Shown piece by piece: positions 1-6,760 of a stretch of 12,417 nt of DNA. The first letter of the stretch is position 1. The number at the start of each line of letters is the position of its first letter. A program made the position numbers and the translations under genes. The notes below the pieces were generated by a model. It searched no databases. It saw nothing but the letters and a program-made list of their open reading frames with translations, and was not told the DNA's origin. Source of the DNA: a bacterium. Its GTDB lineage: Bacteria; Chloroflexota; Dormibacteria; UBA8260; Bog-877. The stretch lies in contig JAJYWM010000099.1 in assembly GCA_021791455.1 (NCBI GenBank), forward strand, positions 1 to 12,417, in the 5' to 3' direction.

Positions 1-399
1 GGCGCGGACGTGGCCATCGGGTCGCGGGCCGTTCCCGGCTCCCGCGTCGAGGTGCATCAGCCGTTGCATCGGGAACTGATGGGGAAGAGCTACAACCGCC
101 TGCTGCAGGCCCTGGTGCTACCCGGCCTGCACGACACCCAGTGCGGCTTCAAGCTGTTCACCGCGGCCGCGGCCCAGAGCTGCTTTGCGGAGTTGCACTG
201 TCCCGGCTTCGGCTTTGACGCGGAGGTGCTGCTGCACGCCTCCGCCAGCGGGCTGCGCGTGGCCGAGGTGGGAGTGAGCTGGCGCAACTCCTGTGGGACC
301 AGGGTCAGCCCATTCAACGACAGCTGGCGGATGCTGGCCGAGCTGTGGCGCCTGCGCCGCCTCCGCGGGTCACTGGTGCCGCTGCCCGAGCACACTTGA
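1..399 (+). CDS. Family 2 glycosyltransferase, DPM1-like (C-terminal part, 5' truncated)
   Basis: The reading frame is open from base 1, so the start lies outside the window; 132 codons and a TGA at 397-399 remain. The visible part begins GADVAIGSR, continues with a conserved DTQCGFKLF segment (codons 46-54) and then GFGFDAEVL. These are hallmarks of the C-terminal half of the GT2 catalytic domain in dolichyl/polyprenyl-phosphate sugar synthases (DPM1, DPG and AglJ-like enzymes). Family members move a hexose from a nucleotide sugar to a polyprenyl phosphate at the cytoplasmic face of the membrane. The DXD and nucleotide-binding parts are upstream and unseen. After the catalytic domain there is only a short basic tail, with no GtrA-like membrane domain. 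The next gene starts about 23 bases after the stop, suggesting co-transcription. Which sugar is used cannot be told. Confidence 0.85.
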   Translation, partial: GADVAIGSRAVPGSRVEVHQPLHRELMGKSYNRLLQALVLPGLHDTQCGFKLFTAAAAQSCFAELHCPGFGFDAEVLLHASASGLRVAEVGVSWRNSCGTRVSPFNDSWRMLAELWRLRRLRGSLVPLPEHT

Positions 400-422
400 T
401 CGGAGGACGGAGCGCAGGGGGC

Positions 423-1925
423 GTGCGCGCCCCCGACCTCACCGGGGAGCGGCTCTCCGATCTCGCCCGCGGCGCTCTGAGCGCCACTGACAGCGGGCTC
501 TTCTGGTGGGTCGCCGGCACCGTGGCGGTTCTGGGAGGGGCCGCCGCCGGGTTCCACCTGCCAACGTCGGGCGACAGCTTCGTCCACATCGCCACAGGAA
601 GGATCCTGGATGCCAGAGGGCTTATGGGAACGAGCTCCTTCATGGCGGGGAGAGCGGCGCCGCTTGATCTGCGCTCGTGGCTGCTGGATCTGGGCCTCGC
701 CCGCCTCTACTCCTTTGGAGGTGTGGGGGCCTTGGAGACCCTGGCCGCCCTAATCGGGGCGCTGACCGGCCTGCTGATGCTGGCCGCGGCCCGGATGATG
801 GGACGCGCCCACCCGATCATGGTCCTCATCTGCGTCGGCCTCGCCCTGGCCGCCCTGGACCCCGCCATCTCATCCCTGCCGGCGGCGGTGATGGCTGTTC
901 TGGTGGCATCGTTGATGCTCTGTGTCGCCGCTCTCAGGCGGGGGCATGGCTGGGCACCGTGGGCCCTTCTGGCCGTGGTGGTCCTGTGGGCGAACACGGA
1001 CCCCTCGGTCTTGGTGGTGGCCCCCTTGACGGCGCTGATCCTGGTGGTCGACCTCTTCGGCTCTGGCGCGAACCGCAGATGGCTATGGCTGCCCCCCGCG
1101 GTGCTATTGGCGAGCTGTGCTAACCCCCAGGGTCCGCTGCTGTACGCTTGGGCGCCGCTCAGCCTGGGCATGTCAGGGGAGCATCCGCTGCTGCCTCTTT
1201 GGAGCAGCCCAGACTTCCATCCCTGGGGCGCGCGCCTCTCTGAGCTGTCCGCCCTGGCGCTGCTGCTCGGCTACCTCGTCGGAGGCACGGCCAGAAGGCG
1301 CTCGGATGGACTCCTCGCGCTGACTGTGGCCGTCCTGGCGCTGCTGTGGAGCGACTACCTCCCGCTATTCCTCGTGGTCGCCGGGGTGCTCGGGGCGAGC
1401 CTTCTCTCCAACTGGGCCGCAGGGTTCGTGGGTGCGGATGAGAGGAGGACGAGCGTGGCGAGAGTCCCCCGGCGCCTCGTGCTCCTGGCGGCGCTGCCAG
1501 TACTCCTCACCGTGGTTCTCCTGGGCAGGGTTGTCATTCATGCGGAGGCCTCTGGGGGCCCCTCCGGACAGCTGGCGGCTCGCCTTCCGGTGGCGGCCTC
1601 AGGCTGGCTTTCTGGCCACGAGCCGGCGGGCACCATTTACTCCACCCCTGACTTCGGCGACTACCTGGCCGCGGCTGACCCCACCTCGCACAAGCTCCTG
1701 TGCACCACCGACCCGGTGGCGGATGGGGAGAAGCGCATGACCGCGTGCGAGCAGCTGGCCGTCCTGAATCAGGGTGCTCTGGCTGTCCTGCACAAGCTGG
1801 GGGTGACTTTGGCAGTCCTGCCCCGGTCCGCCCCGGAGGTCGCATTTCTGCGCGCCGAGGGCTGGTCCATCAGTTATCTTGATCCCGTCACGGAGGTGTT
1901 GGCGGCGCCACCCAGCTGGCGTTAA
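423..1925 (+). CDS. Polytopic membrane protein, GT-C-like, paralogue of the 3835-5430 gene
   Basis: A 500-residue protein if translation begins at the GTG at 423, which follows GGAGGACGG and AGGGGG purine runs just after the upstream stop. The frame is open back to a GTG at 345, but that start would overlap the glycosyltransferase by 55 bases. A first membrane helix (about 28-45) leads into a loop with GDSFVHIATGR (50-60). About eight to ten further hydrophobic segments follow up to about residue 370. The C-terminal 125 residues are soluble and include STPDFGDYL (407-415). The helix, acidic first loop, many helices and soluble C-terminal domain recall GT-C glycosyltransferases, which use polyprenyl-phosphate sugars outside the membrane. 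An ANTDP segment (190-194), ANPQG (233-237) and SSPDFH (261-266) align with WTNLH, INPNG and HSPDFH of the minus-strand paralogue. The enzymatic function is inferred from architecture and from the GT2 gene upstream. The aromatic/acidic loop motif is weaker here than in the paralogue. Confidence 0.8.
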   Translation: MRAPDLTGERLSDLARGALSATDSGLFWWVAGTVAVLGGAAAGFHLPTSGDSFVHIATGRILDARGLMGTSSFMAGRAAPLDLRSWLLDLGLARLYSFGGVGALETLAALIGALTGLLMLAAARMMGRAHPIMVLICVGLALAALDPAISSLPAAVMAVLVASLMLCVAALRRGHGWAPWALLAVVVLWANTDPSVLVVAPLTALILVVDLFGSGANRRWLWLPPAVLLASCANPQGPLLYAWAPLSLGMSGEHPLLPLWSSPDFHPWGARLSELSALALLLGYLVGGTARRRSDGLLALTVAVLALLWSDYLPLFLVVAGVLGASLLSNWAAGFVGADERRTSVARVPRRLVLLAALPVLLTVVLLGRVVIHAEASGGPSGQLAARLPVAASGWLSGHEPAGTIYSTPDFGDYLAAADPTSHKLLCTTDPVADGEKRMTACEQLAVLNQGALAVLHKLGVTLAVLPRSAPEVAFLRAEGWSISYLDPVTEVLAAPPSWR

Positions 1926-1978
1926 GGTTGTCTCGCTAGATTGCTAATCCCAGCACCCGATAGCAGAGTCAGGAGCAG

Positions 1979-2914
1979 ATGTCGAAGAAGTCAGTAGCGG
2001 AGCGTCGCCAGGCGGTTGGCTCTGGCGGTGGGCGCAACGGCTCGAGCGGGTCACGAGGCGGCCGGACCCCCAGCAGAAGGAACCCACGCGCCCAGCAGCG
2101 GCGGCCCTGGGGGCTCTACTCGGCGATCGCAGGGGTGGTGGCGGTGTTCGTCATCGTGGTGGTGGTGCTGGAGGTGACGGCGCAGCCCGCAACCCAGGAC
2201 ACCCAGGTCTTGTCGGCGCCGGCGTCGGTCGTCGCCGCCCTGACCAAGGTGCCGCAGTCGGCCCTCGACACAGTTGGAGGGGGAGCCGCCAACACACCTC
2301 CGCATGCCCTCAGCGGGTCCACCAAGCTGACTCAGAACGGCAAGCCCGAGGTCCTCTACATCGGCGCCGAGTACTGCCCGTACTGCGCCCTCGAGCGCTG
2401 GTCCCTGATTGGCGCTCTCAGCAAATTCGGGACCTTCTCCAACCTCAAGATCATCCGCTCCTCGCTGACCGACTCCGCCGGGCCCAACATTCCGACCTTC
2501 ACCTTCGCGCACGGGGTCACCTACTCCAGCTCCTACATCTCCTTCGTGGCCCGCGAGATCTACAGCAATGTGCCCGACGCCAGCTCGGTGACGGGGTACG
2601 CCCCCTTCCAGACTCTCACCAAGGAGGAGACCTCGCTCTTCTCCTCGATCGGTCAGGATGGCTTTCCGTTCGTTGACTTCGGGGGGGTGGCGGCTCAGGT
2701 CGGGTCGGAGAGCACGTCGCCCGGACCGCCGGCGCTGAGCAACCTCAGCTGGCAGCAGGTGGCCTCGGATCTCAGCCACCTCAAGAGTTCCCAGGCCCAG
2801 ATGATCCTGGGCGGGATGAACTACGACACCGCCGCGATCTGCAAGATGACCGGTGGCAAGCCGGGCAAGGTCTGTTCCCAGTCGGTCGTGCAGCAGTTGG
2901 AGGGCAACCTCTGA
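1979..2914 (+). CDS. Membrane-anchored thioredoxin-fold protein, DUF929 family (DsbA-like)
   Basis: A 311-residue protein with an ATG at 1979 preceded by AGGAG (1971-1975). Residues 1-43 are basic and Gly/Ser/Arg-rich, residues 46-67 form one membrane helix, and the remainder should face outside. After the anchor comes [15 protein letters not shown], with the redox pair CPYC at 133-136. The long [12 protein letters not shown] region and the later FPFVDFGG segment (about 226-233) are typical of DUF929 proteins. The CPYC active site in a thioredoxin-like fold is consistent with thiol-disulfide exchange outside the membrane; the exact substrate is unknown. Two further cysteines lie near the C terminus (about 288 and 299). 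The VKOR gene begins 23 bases after the stop, the usual partner for re-oxidising a DsbA-like protein. A 53-base gap separates it from the preceding membrane protein, so it may have its own promoter, but no convincing -35/-10 pair was found. Confidence 0.85.
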   Translation: MSKKSVAERRQAVGSGGGRNGSSGSRGGRTPSRRNPRAQQRRPWGLYSAIAGVVAVFVIVVVVLEVTAQPATQDTQVLSAPASVVAALTKVPQSALDTVGGGAANTPPHALSGSTKLTQNGKPEVLYIGAEYCPYCALERWSLIGALSKFGTFSNLKIIRSSLTDSAGPNIPTFTFAHGVTYSSSYISFVAREIYSNVPDASSVTGYAPFQTLTKEETSLFSSIGQDGFPFVDFGGVAAQVGSESTSPGPPALSNLSWQQVASDLSHLKSSQAQMILGGMNYDTAAICKMTGGKPGKVCSQSVVQQLEGNL

Positions 2915-2937
2915 GCTCGGCCAGATCGCGCCGGCGG

Positions 2938-3462
2938 GTGCTGGCCCCAGCCTCGTCCAGGGGTGCTGTCCCCCTCGACACGGCGCAAGGGGAGATGTCG
3001 TTCTGGTCGGGTCCCGGGCGGCCGGGAGCGCTGCTGCTCATGGCCTTCTCGGTCGCCGGGTTCGGGGTGGCCGTATATCTGACCACCGTCCACTACGCCA
3101 ACGTCCCGCTCCTGTGCTCCGCCAGTGGGCTCATCAACTGCAGCCGGGTCGTGACCAGCCAGTTCTCAGTGGTGCCGGGCACCACCCTGCCGATCACGGT
3201 GCCGGGGATGGGTTTCTTCCTGGTCAGCTTCGGGCTGGCTCTGGCCCAGTTCCAGAGGCCCTTCCGGTACTCACTCCGGCAGGCGCACTTTGGCTGGGCG
3301 TGCCTGGGGTTGCTTACGGTCTTCTACCTGGTCTTCGTCGAGCTGGTTGAGCTCCACAACATCTGCCTGTGGTGCACCAGCGTGCATGCGCTCATCGTCC
3401 TCACCCTGATCACCACCGCGTGGCGCCTGCACCCGCTGGACGAGGCGTTAACCCCCTCCTAA
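2938..3462 (+). CDS. Vitamin K epoxide reductase (VKOR) family protein
   Basis: An integral membrane quinone-linked thiol oxidoreductase of 174 residues. It has four or five hydrophobic helices (about 31-50, 88-104, 119-138, 147-162). The loop cysteines C60 and C68 are eight residues apart, as are C43 and C51 in human VKOR, and are followed by S and T residues and a VPGTTLPITVPG segment. The CLWC pair (C143, C146) in a late helix is the quinone-facing redox centre. Bacterial VKOR homologues oxidise DsbA-like proteins and pass electrons to quinone, as DsbB does. The gene lies directly behind the CPYC thioredoxin-fold gene, and the two probably form one disulfide-forming unit. Start choice is uncertain: GTG 2938 has a weak ribosome site. 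ATG 2995 follows AAGGGGAG at very short spacing, would give 155 residues, and still keeps every helix and cysteine. Confidence 0.88.
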   Translation: MLAPASSRGAVPLDTAQGEMSFWSGPGRPGALLLMAFSVAGFGVAVYLTTVHYANVPLLCSASGLINCSRVVTSQFSVVPGTTLPITVPGMGFFLVSFGLALAQFQRPFRYSLRQAHFGWACLGLLTVFYLVFVELVELHNICLWCTSVHALIVLTLITTAWRLHPLDEALTPS

Positions 3463-3571
3463 CCAAGAGGCCGCCATGATCGCTGAGGAGCGGCAGCGCT
3501 TCCACCGCTCCCAGAGCGCTTGTTCGAGTGCTTTGCGGGAGCCCCGGACGGTGCCCACCTTGGGGCCCCCC

Positions 3572-3610
3572 GGTCCGGCACCCCGCCCGGCCGACGGGCG
3601 GGGCCGGACC
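3572..3610. terminator. Strong GC-rich hairpin, possible bidirectional terminator
   Basis: GGTCCGG (3572-3578) pairs with CCGGACC (3604-3610), and CCCCGCCCG (3581-3589) pairs with CGGGCGGGG (3595-3603). A two-base bulge (CA) lies on the left arm and the loop is GCCGA, giving 16 base pairs in total. It sits 110 bases past the VKOR stop and 225 bases past the minus-strand stop, between convergent genes. There is no clear T tract on either side, so classical intrinsic termination is not proven. Confidence 0.45.
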
Positions 3611-3751
3611 TTGGCCGGCGCCGGACCCATGACGGGATCAGCCAAGAGTGTGTGCCGACCGCTGCGCACGGGGTGGCGGTGGACCGGCTGAGCCCCCCCT
3701 TGCGGGCGGCTTGCCGACAGCCGCTCGGTACGCCTCCGACCCGGTCGCGAC

Positions 3752-3770
3752 CATGGCCACACGGGCCATG
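3752..3770. repeat. Perfect 7-bp inverted repeat
   Basis: CATGGCC (3752-3758) and GGCCATG (3764-3770) flank the five-base loop ACACG. On the minus strand it lies 65-83 bases past the membrane protein stop. It could add to a termination zone. No T tract follows. Confidence 0.4.
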
Positions 3771-3778
3771 TGGGGCTC

Positions 3779-3797
3779 CCGACAGGAGTCCTGCCGG
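3779..3797 (-). terminator. Hairpin just past the minus-strand gene, folds better in minus-strand RNA
   Basis: Arms CCGACAG and CTGCCGG flank GAGTC. Read from the plus strand the seventh pair is an A-C mismatch. In RNA of the minus strand the same position is a G-U wobble, so all seven pairs form. The hairpin starts about 37 bases after the stop of the minus-strand gene, which fits a role at the end of that transcript. No U tract is seen, so the assignment is weak. Confidence 0.3.
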
Positions 3798-3834
3798 ATA
3801 GAGCGGGGCAGATCGGGGGGCGCGAGCTTCCGTC

Positions 3835-5430
3835 CTATGTGGGCAGCGGCTCCGCCTGGCCGGCGCAGGCGGCAAGCCCCTGGCCGCGCCAGTAGCCGGC
3901 CGTCGGATTCGGCGGCAGCTTGATCGTCCCAAGGAGACTGGTGCGCTCGAAGCCCTCCACCCTGCGGTCACGGTAGACCAGGGTCCACCCGGGCTCCCGC
4001 TGCAGCGCGTCCGGGAAGGCGGTGCCGCGCTCGAAGAGGACCAATTGGGATGGGCTGCTGTCGAGCCGCCGCAGCCAGGAAGGGGAGAGGTCAATGATGG
4101 CGGCGTAGTCGCGCAGTACGCGCGACCCCATCAGGGCCGCATCCCCGAAGACGAAGACCTTGTCCTTGGGCACGCTGTAGGCGAGAAAGCCGCCGTCTCC
4201 GTACTGGTTGAATACGAGCAGGCCGCTGGGGCCCGAGTCAAGCCAGTGCGAGGCACAGACTGGAAAGGCGTCCACATAGGTGGGAGAGTCAAGAGACGGA
4301 GTCGCCATGGTACCGACCTGGACGCCCAGGACGACCGCCAGGGCAGCGAGCATGACGACCTCGGCGGCGATAACAGGAAGCGGCTGGCGTGGTCTGAGCC
4401 GGAGGCGCAGGCGAGAGGCAAGCTGCATCCGCAGCTGCTCCAGGAGGGTGATCAAGATCGGGGTCCCGACCACCACCAGGATCACCAGGTTGCGAACCGA
4501 CTGCAGCGTCACCAAAAGGCAGAGCCCGAGGACCACGACATCCCGCAGGGGAAGGCCCCCGTACTTGGGGATCAGCCAGGCGAGCAGGATGATCATGAGC
4601 AGGAGCGGGAGCAGCACGAGGACGTGGAAGTCGGGGCTGTGCCATTCCTGGATCAGGCTCTGCTGGGCGTTGCTGAACTGGGTCTGAAAGGGATAGATCA
4701 CGATCACCGACCCGTTGGGGTTGATCAGGCTGGCGGCGACGCAGCACACGGCGGCCCAGGACAGCTGCACCAGGTTGCGACGCTTGGGCCTCCGGCCCAG
4801 GGCGGCCATGACCCACTCGGCCGCGAGTACCGCTGCCAGCAGGATCAGGCCCATGATGAACCCGGCGTGGAGGTTGGTCCAGATGAGGAACACGGGTGGG
4901 AGCACCCAGGCGACCAGGCCGCCGTGGCGCAGCTGCCGCTCCACCACCAGCATGGTCACGCCGATCAGGAAGTAGGTCTCCATCTGGGAGCGTGGGCCCA
5001 GGATGGGGTAGGCGGTGATCGCCGCCAGAAAGAGGCCGACCGCCACCGTGATCCCGCTCACCGGCCGGATCTGGGTCGCCCTGGCCCATATCACGAGATA
5101 CATACCGAGGGTGATCAGCCAGTACCCGACGACTATGCCCAGCCGTCCTGCGCCGGCGGCGGCGGCCGCCATCCACACCTCGCTCAACCACTCCTGGAGG
5201 ACCCAATGGTGCCCAGCCGCCATGAAGGCATAGGGGTTGATGTGGATCAGGTGGCCCGTCCTCAGCATGGTGTTGCCGTTGCGCAGGTGCCACCAGAAGT
5301 CCGGGTCCATCACCTGAGGCCGTGCCGTCAACATGCCGGCCAGAAGCGCGACGCACGCGACGAACCGGGGTAGGGTCAGCAGCGGCCCCCTGCGGGGCTG
5401 CTGCCGACCTACCGGTGAGGCTGCCAACAC
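3835..5430 (-). CDS. Polytopic membrane protein, GT-C-like, paralogue of the 423-1925 gene
   Basis: A 531-residue protein when read from the GTG at 5430, which follows AGGTGG (5439-5434). A TTG at 5427 has better spacing and an ATG about 32 codons later is also possible; the frame is open much further upstream only as antisense of the kinase. The first helix (about 20-38) is followed by MDPDFWWHLRNG (41-52) and HHWVLQEWLSE (74-84). This acidic, Trp-rich first loop is common in large families of GT-C-like membrane proteins. Other landmarks are IWTNLHAG (183-190), INPNG (236-240) and EWHSPDFH (262-269). About nine or ten helices precede a soluble C-terminal domain (about 375-531) with FNQYGDGGFLAYS (407-419). 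It shares landmark order with the 423-1925 protein but keeps the loop motif better. GT-C proteins typically use polyprenyl-linked sugars outside the membrane; substrate and acceptor here are unknown. Confidence 0.82.
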   Translation of the reverse strand: MLAASPVGRQQPRRGPLLTLPRFVACVALLAGMLTARPQVMDPDFWWHLRNGNTMLRTGHLIHINPYAFMAAGHHWVLQEWLSEVWMAAAAAGAGRLGIVVGYWLITLGMYLVIWARATQIRPVSGITVAVGLFLAAITAYPILGPRSQMETYFLIGVTMLVVERQLRHGGLVAWVLPPVFLIWTNLHAGFIMGLILLAAVLAAEWVMAALGRRPKRRNLVQLSWAAVCCVAASLINPNGSVIVIYPFQTQFSNAQQSLIQEWHSPDFHVLVLLPLLLMIILLAWLIPKYGGLPLRDVVVLGLCLLVTLQSVRNLVILVVVGTPILITLLEQLRMQLASRLRLRLRPRQPLPVIAAEVVMLAALAVVLGVQVGTMATPSLDSPTYVDAFPVCASHWLDSGPSGLLVFNQYGDGGFLAYSVPKDKVFVFGDAALMGSRVLRDYAAIIDLSPSWLRRLDSSPSQLVLFERGTAFPDALQREPGWTLVYRDRRVEGFERTSLLGTIKLPPNPTAGYWRGQGLAACAGQAEPLPT

Positions 5431-5456
5431 CGTCCACCTGGGGCGCTCACCCGGCC

Positions 5457-5462
5457 AGTCTA
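5457..5462 (-). promoter_or_regulatory. Possible -10 element for the minus-strand membrane protein
   Basis: On the minus strand this reads TAGACT, matching the TANNNT form of many high-GC -10 elements. It lies 27 bases upstream of the GTG at 5430, leaving room for a short leader that contains AGGTGG. No good -35 hexamer was found, so this is tentative. Confidence 0.25.
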
Positions 5463-5553
5463 GGGAGCGTCGGTGTCCTCTGTGGCGGTCGTTGCAGCCC
5501 TGCGTCAGCTCTGATGCGAGACCGTCCCACTCGCCTTCGCGACGGCAACCGCT

Positions 5554-5559
5554 TACCCT
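5554..5559 (+). promoter_or_regulatory. Possible -10 element giving a leaderless kinase mRNA
   Basis: TACCCT fits TANNNT and ends six bases before the GTG at 5566. No Shine-Dalgarno sequence lies in front of that GTG. Transcription from this element would begin at or next to the start codon, a leaderless arrangement common in Actinomycetota and related groups. No clear -35 was found. Confidence 0.3.
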
Positions 5560-5565
5560 TGGGCT

Positions 5566-6627
5566 GTGGCTGTAGCACCCTCCCGCAGCTCGGACCCGCC
5601 CCCGCTTGGGGAGCTGCGTCAGGCGCTGGACCAGGAGACCTCCAGGCTGGAGGAGGCACTCCTTTCCCTGGACGAGGAGGTGATGCGGCTGCTGGCTGGC
5701 TTGGACCAGGCGGCTGAGAGGATCGAGGACGCCGACATCGTCCGCCGGCACGTTCTGCGGGACCACGGCAGGTTCCAGGCCGAGGAGGTGGAGGCCGCCA
5801 TCTCGCGCTGCCACGCTCTGCAGCTCGAGGCGAGCTTGGCCAGGGCTCGGCTCACCCACTGCAGGACGTGGGCCAAGGAGCTGCGCTACTGGCACTCCAT
5901 GCTGAAGGCGACGGCGGAGCAGTTGGATGACCACCGCCCAGCCGACGGAACCCTGGAGGAGGGCTTGGCCCGCTATCGGAGCGCATCTCGCCAGGTGTTC
6001 CAGATCATCGAGGAAGAGAGGATGCGGATCGCCCGCGACATGCACGACGGGCCGGCGCAGTCGATGTCCAACCTGGTGTTGCGGGCGGAGATCCTGGAGC
6101 GGCTGGTGGAGCGTGACCCGGAGCGGGCCAAGACGGAGATCCAGAGCTTCAAGGACTCCATGAAGGGGGTCCTCGACGAGACCCGCGACCTCATCTTCGA
6201 CCTGCGCCCGATGACCCTGGACGATCTCGGGGTGATCCCCACCCTGCGCCGACTGGTCAACGAGTACAAGGAGCGCGAGGGGATAGAGGCGAGGCTCTCG
6301 GTGATCGGTCAGGAGCGCAGGCTTCCCCCCGAGACTGAGGGGGCCCTCTTCCGCATCGTGAAGGAGGCGCTGGTCAACGTCCGCAAGCACTCCCGGGCCA
6401 GGACGCTGGACGTTTTGATCAACCTCCAGCCCAGGCGGGTGAGCGCCGTCGTCAAGGATGACGGGGAGGGCTTCGACCTGGCGGCGGTGGAGGCCCGCCT
6501 GGCCAGGGAGCCGCACTTCGGGATCATCTCGATGCGCGAGCGGGCCGCCCTCGAGCACGGCCAGCTGGAGGTCCTCTCCCAGGTTGGCAGGGGGACCGAG
6601 GTGCGGCTCACCCTGCCGATCGCCTGA
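5566..6627 (+). CDS. Soluble sensor histidine kinase, DegS-like (HisKA_3 / NarL class)
   Basis: A 353-residue kinase with no membrane helix or signal peptide, so it acts in the cytoplasm. Residues 14-125 are charged and helical, probably coiled coil, and resemble the N-terminal sensor of Bacillus DegS. The HisKA_3 dimerisation domain has the H box ERMRIARDMHDGPAQ with phospho-acceptor H160. It is followed by FDLRPMTLDDLGVIPTLRR (211-229), very close to DegS. The ATPase domain shows the N box EALVNVRKH (267-275), the G1 box DDGEGFD (298-304), FGIISMRER (318-326) and GRGTEV (341-346). It is probably an active kinase. Kinases of this class normally phosphorylate LuxR-type regulators, but none is present in the window. 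The nearest receiver domain is that of CpaE. GTG 5566 is chosen because it keeps the full helical region; it has no ribosome site. The pilin gene starts 133 bases after the stop. Confidence 0.9.
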   Translation: MAVAPSRSSDPPPLGELRQALDQETSRLEEALLSLDEEVMRLLAGLDQAAERIEDADIVRRHVLRDHGRFQAEEVEAAISRCHALQLEASLARARLTHCRTWAKELRYWHSMLKATAEQLDDHRPADGTLEEGLARYRSASRQVFQIIEEERMRIARDMHDGPAQSMSNLVLRAEILERLVERDPERAKTEIQSFKDSMKGVLDETRDLIFDLRPMTLDDLGVIPTLRRLVNEYKEREGIEARLSVIGQERRLPPETEGALFRIVKEALVNVRKHSRARTLDVLINLQPRRVSAVVKDDGEGFDLAAVEARLAREPHFGIISMRERAALEHGQLEVLSQVGRGTEVRLTLPIA

Positions 6628-6644
6628 CGCCGCCTCTACAAAAC

Positions 6645-6661
6645 GTTACAGGGCGGTTACA
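6645..6661 (+). promoter_or_regulatory. 11-bp-period direct repeat upstream of flp
   Basis: GTTACA occurs at 6645-6650 and again at 6656-6661, exactly one helical turn apart. Its second copy reaches the place where a -35 hexamer would sit for the -10 at 6684-6689, and no hexamer there resembles TTGACA. This is the geometry of tandem sites for OmpR/PhoB-type activators. The regulator is not identified. Confidence 0.4.
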
Positions 6662-6683
6662 CGATCTTGCGGGGGGTTCCCCA

Positions 6684-6689
6684 TATACT
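6684..6689 (+). promoter_or_regulatory. Probable -10 element of the flp promoter
   Basis: TATACT differs from TATAAT at one base and stands out as an AT-rich island in GC-rich DNA. It predicts a start of transcription near 6696 and a leader of about 65 bases for flp. The -35 region is poor, consistent with an activator bound at the direct repeat just upstream. Confidence 0.5.
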
Positions 6690-6709
6690 CCGCCGTGCCA
6701 TATCCAGGC

Positions 6710-6730
6710 CCGCAGGAAAGGAGCCTGCGG
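6710..6730 (+). promoter_or_regulatory. Leader hairpin with a Shine-Dalgarno-like loop, upstream of flp
   Basis: CCGCAGG (6710-6716) and CCTGCGG (6724-6730) form a perfect seven-pair stem with loop AAAGGAG. It lies in the predicted flp leader, 13 bases before the true ribosome site. The loop resembles that ribosome site. It could stabilise the mRNA, act as a ribosome standby site or be bound by a regulator. Its role is not established. Confidence 0.4.
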
Positions 6731-6743
6731 TAGATCCAACGGC

Positions 6744-6750
6744 AAGGAGG
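6744..6750 (+). promoter_or_regulatory. Strong ribosome-binding site of flp
   Basis: AAGGAGG, a near-full complement of the 16S rRNA tail, stands 10 bases before the ATG at 6761. It is the strongest such site in the window, as expected for an abundant structural pilin, and it fixes the start. Confidence 0.7.
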
Positions 6751-6760
6751 TTTCGACAGG

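Larger units (their letters stand above)
3463..3834. other. Gene-poor gap between convergent genes, rich in inverted repeats
   Basis: This 372-base stretch lies between the VKOR stop and the stop of the minus-strand membrane protein. No frame gives a protein with recognisable motifs. A 71-codon frame at 3476-3691 and a 104-codon minus frame at 3448-3762 exist but look like chance frames in GC-rich DNA. The stretch contains three notable inverted repeats (listed separately). A 9-bp inverted pair, GGGAGCCCC near 3538 and GGGGCTCCC at 3772-3780, brackets most of it. I looked for tRNA, RNase P RNA, tmRNA and SRP RNA signatures and saw none. The simplest reading is a bidirectional termination zone; a structured RNA is possible. 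Confidence 0.5.

Noticed and set aside
2051..2779. 242-codon minus-strand open frame
   Set aside because: Antisense to the DUF929 protein, Arg/Gly-rich and without motifs.
3500..3560. TTCGAGT resembling a tRNA T-loop
   Set aside because: No matching acceptor, D-arm or anticodon stem could be drawn around it.
3476..3691. 71-codon frame 13 bases after the VKOR stop, with AAGAGG before its ATG
   Set aside because: The ribosome-site match is tempting, but the protein is Pro/Gly/Arg-rich with no motif and runs through the strong hairpin at 3572-3610. Not called without conservation evidence.
4045..5373. 442-codon plus-strand open frame
   Set aside because: Shadow of the minus-strand membrane protein; composition is charged and repetitive with no recognisable domain.
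5431..6558. Long upstream extension of the minus-strand membrane protein frame (376 extra codons)
   Set aside because: It is antisense to the well-supported histidine kinase, has no membrane or conserved motif, and reflects stop-poor GC-rich DNA. The real gene needs only the part from about 5430 down.
6692..6743. Outer stem GCCGT/ACGGC that would enclose the flp leader hairpin, riboswitch-like
   Set aside because: The left arm lies at or before the predicted transcription start, the stem has only five pairs, and no known riboswitch core (for example a c-di-GMP type) could be matched.
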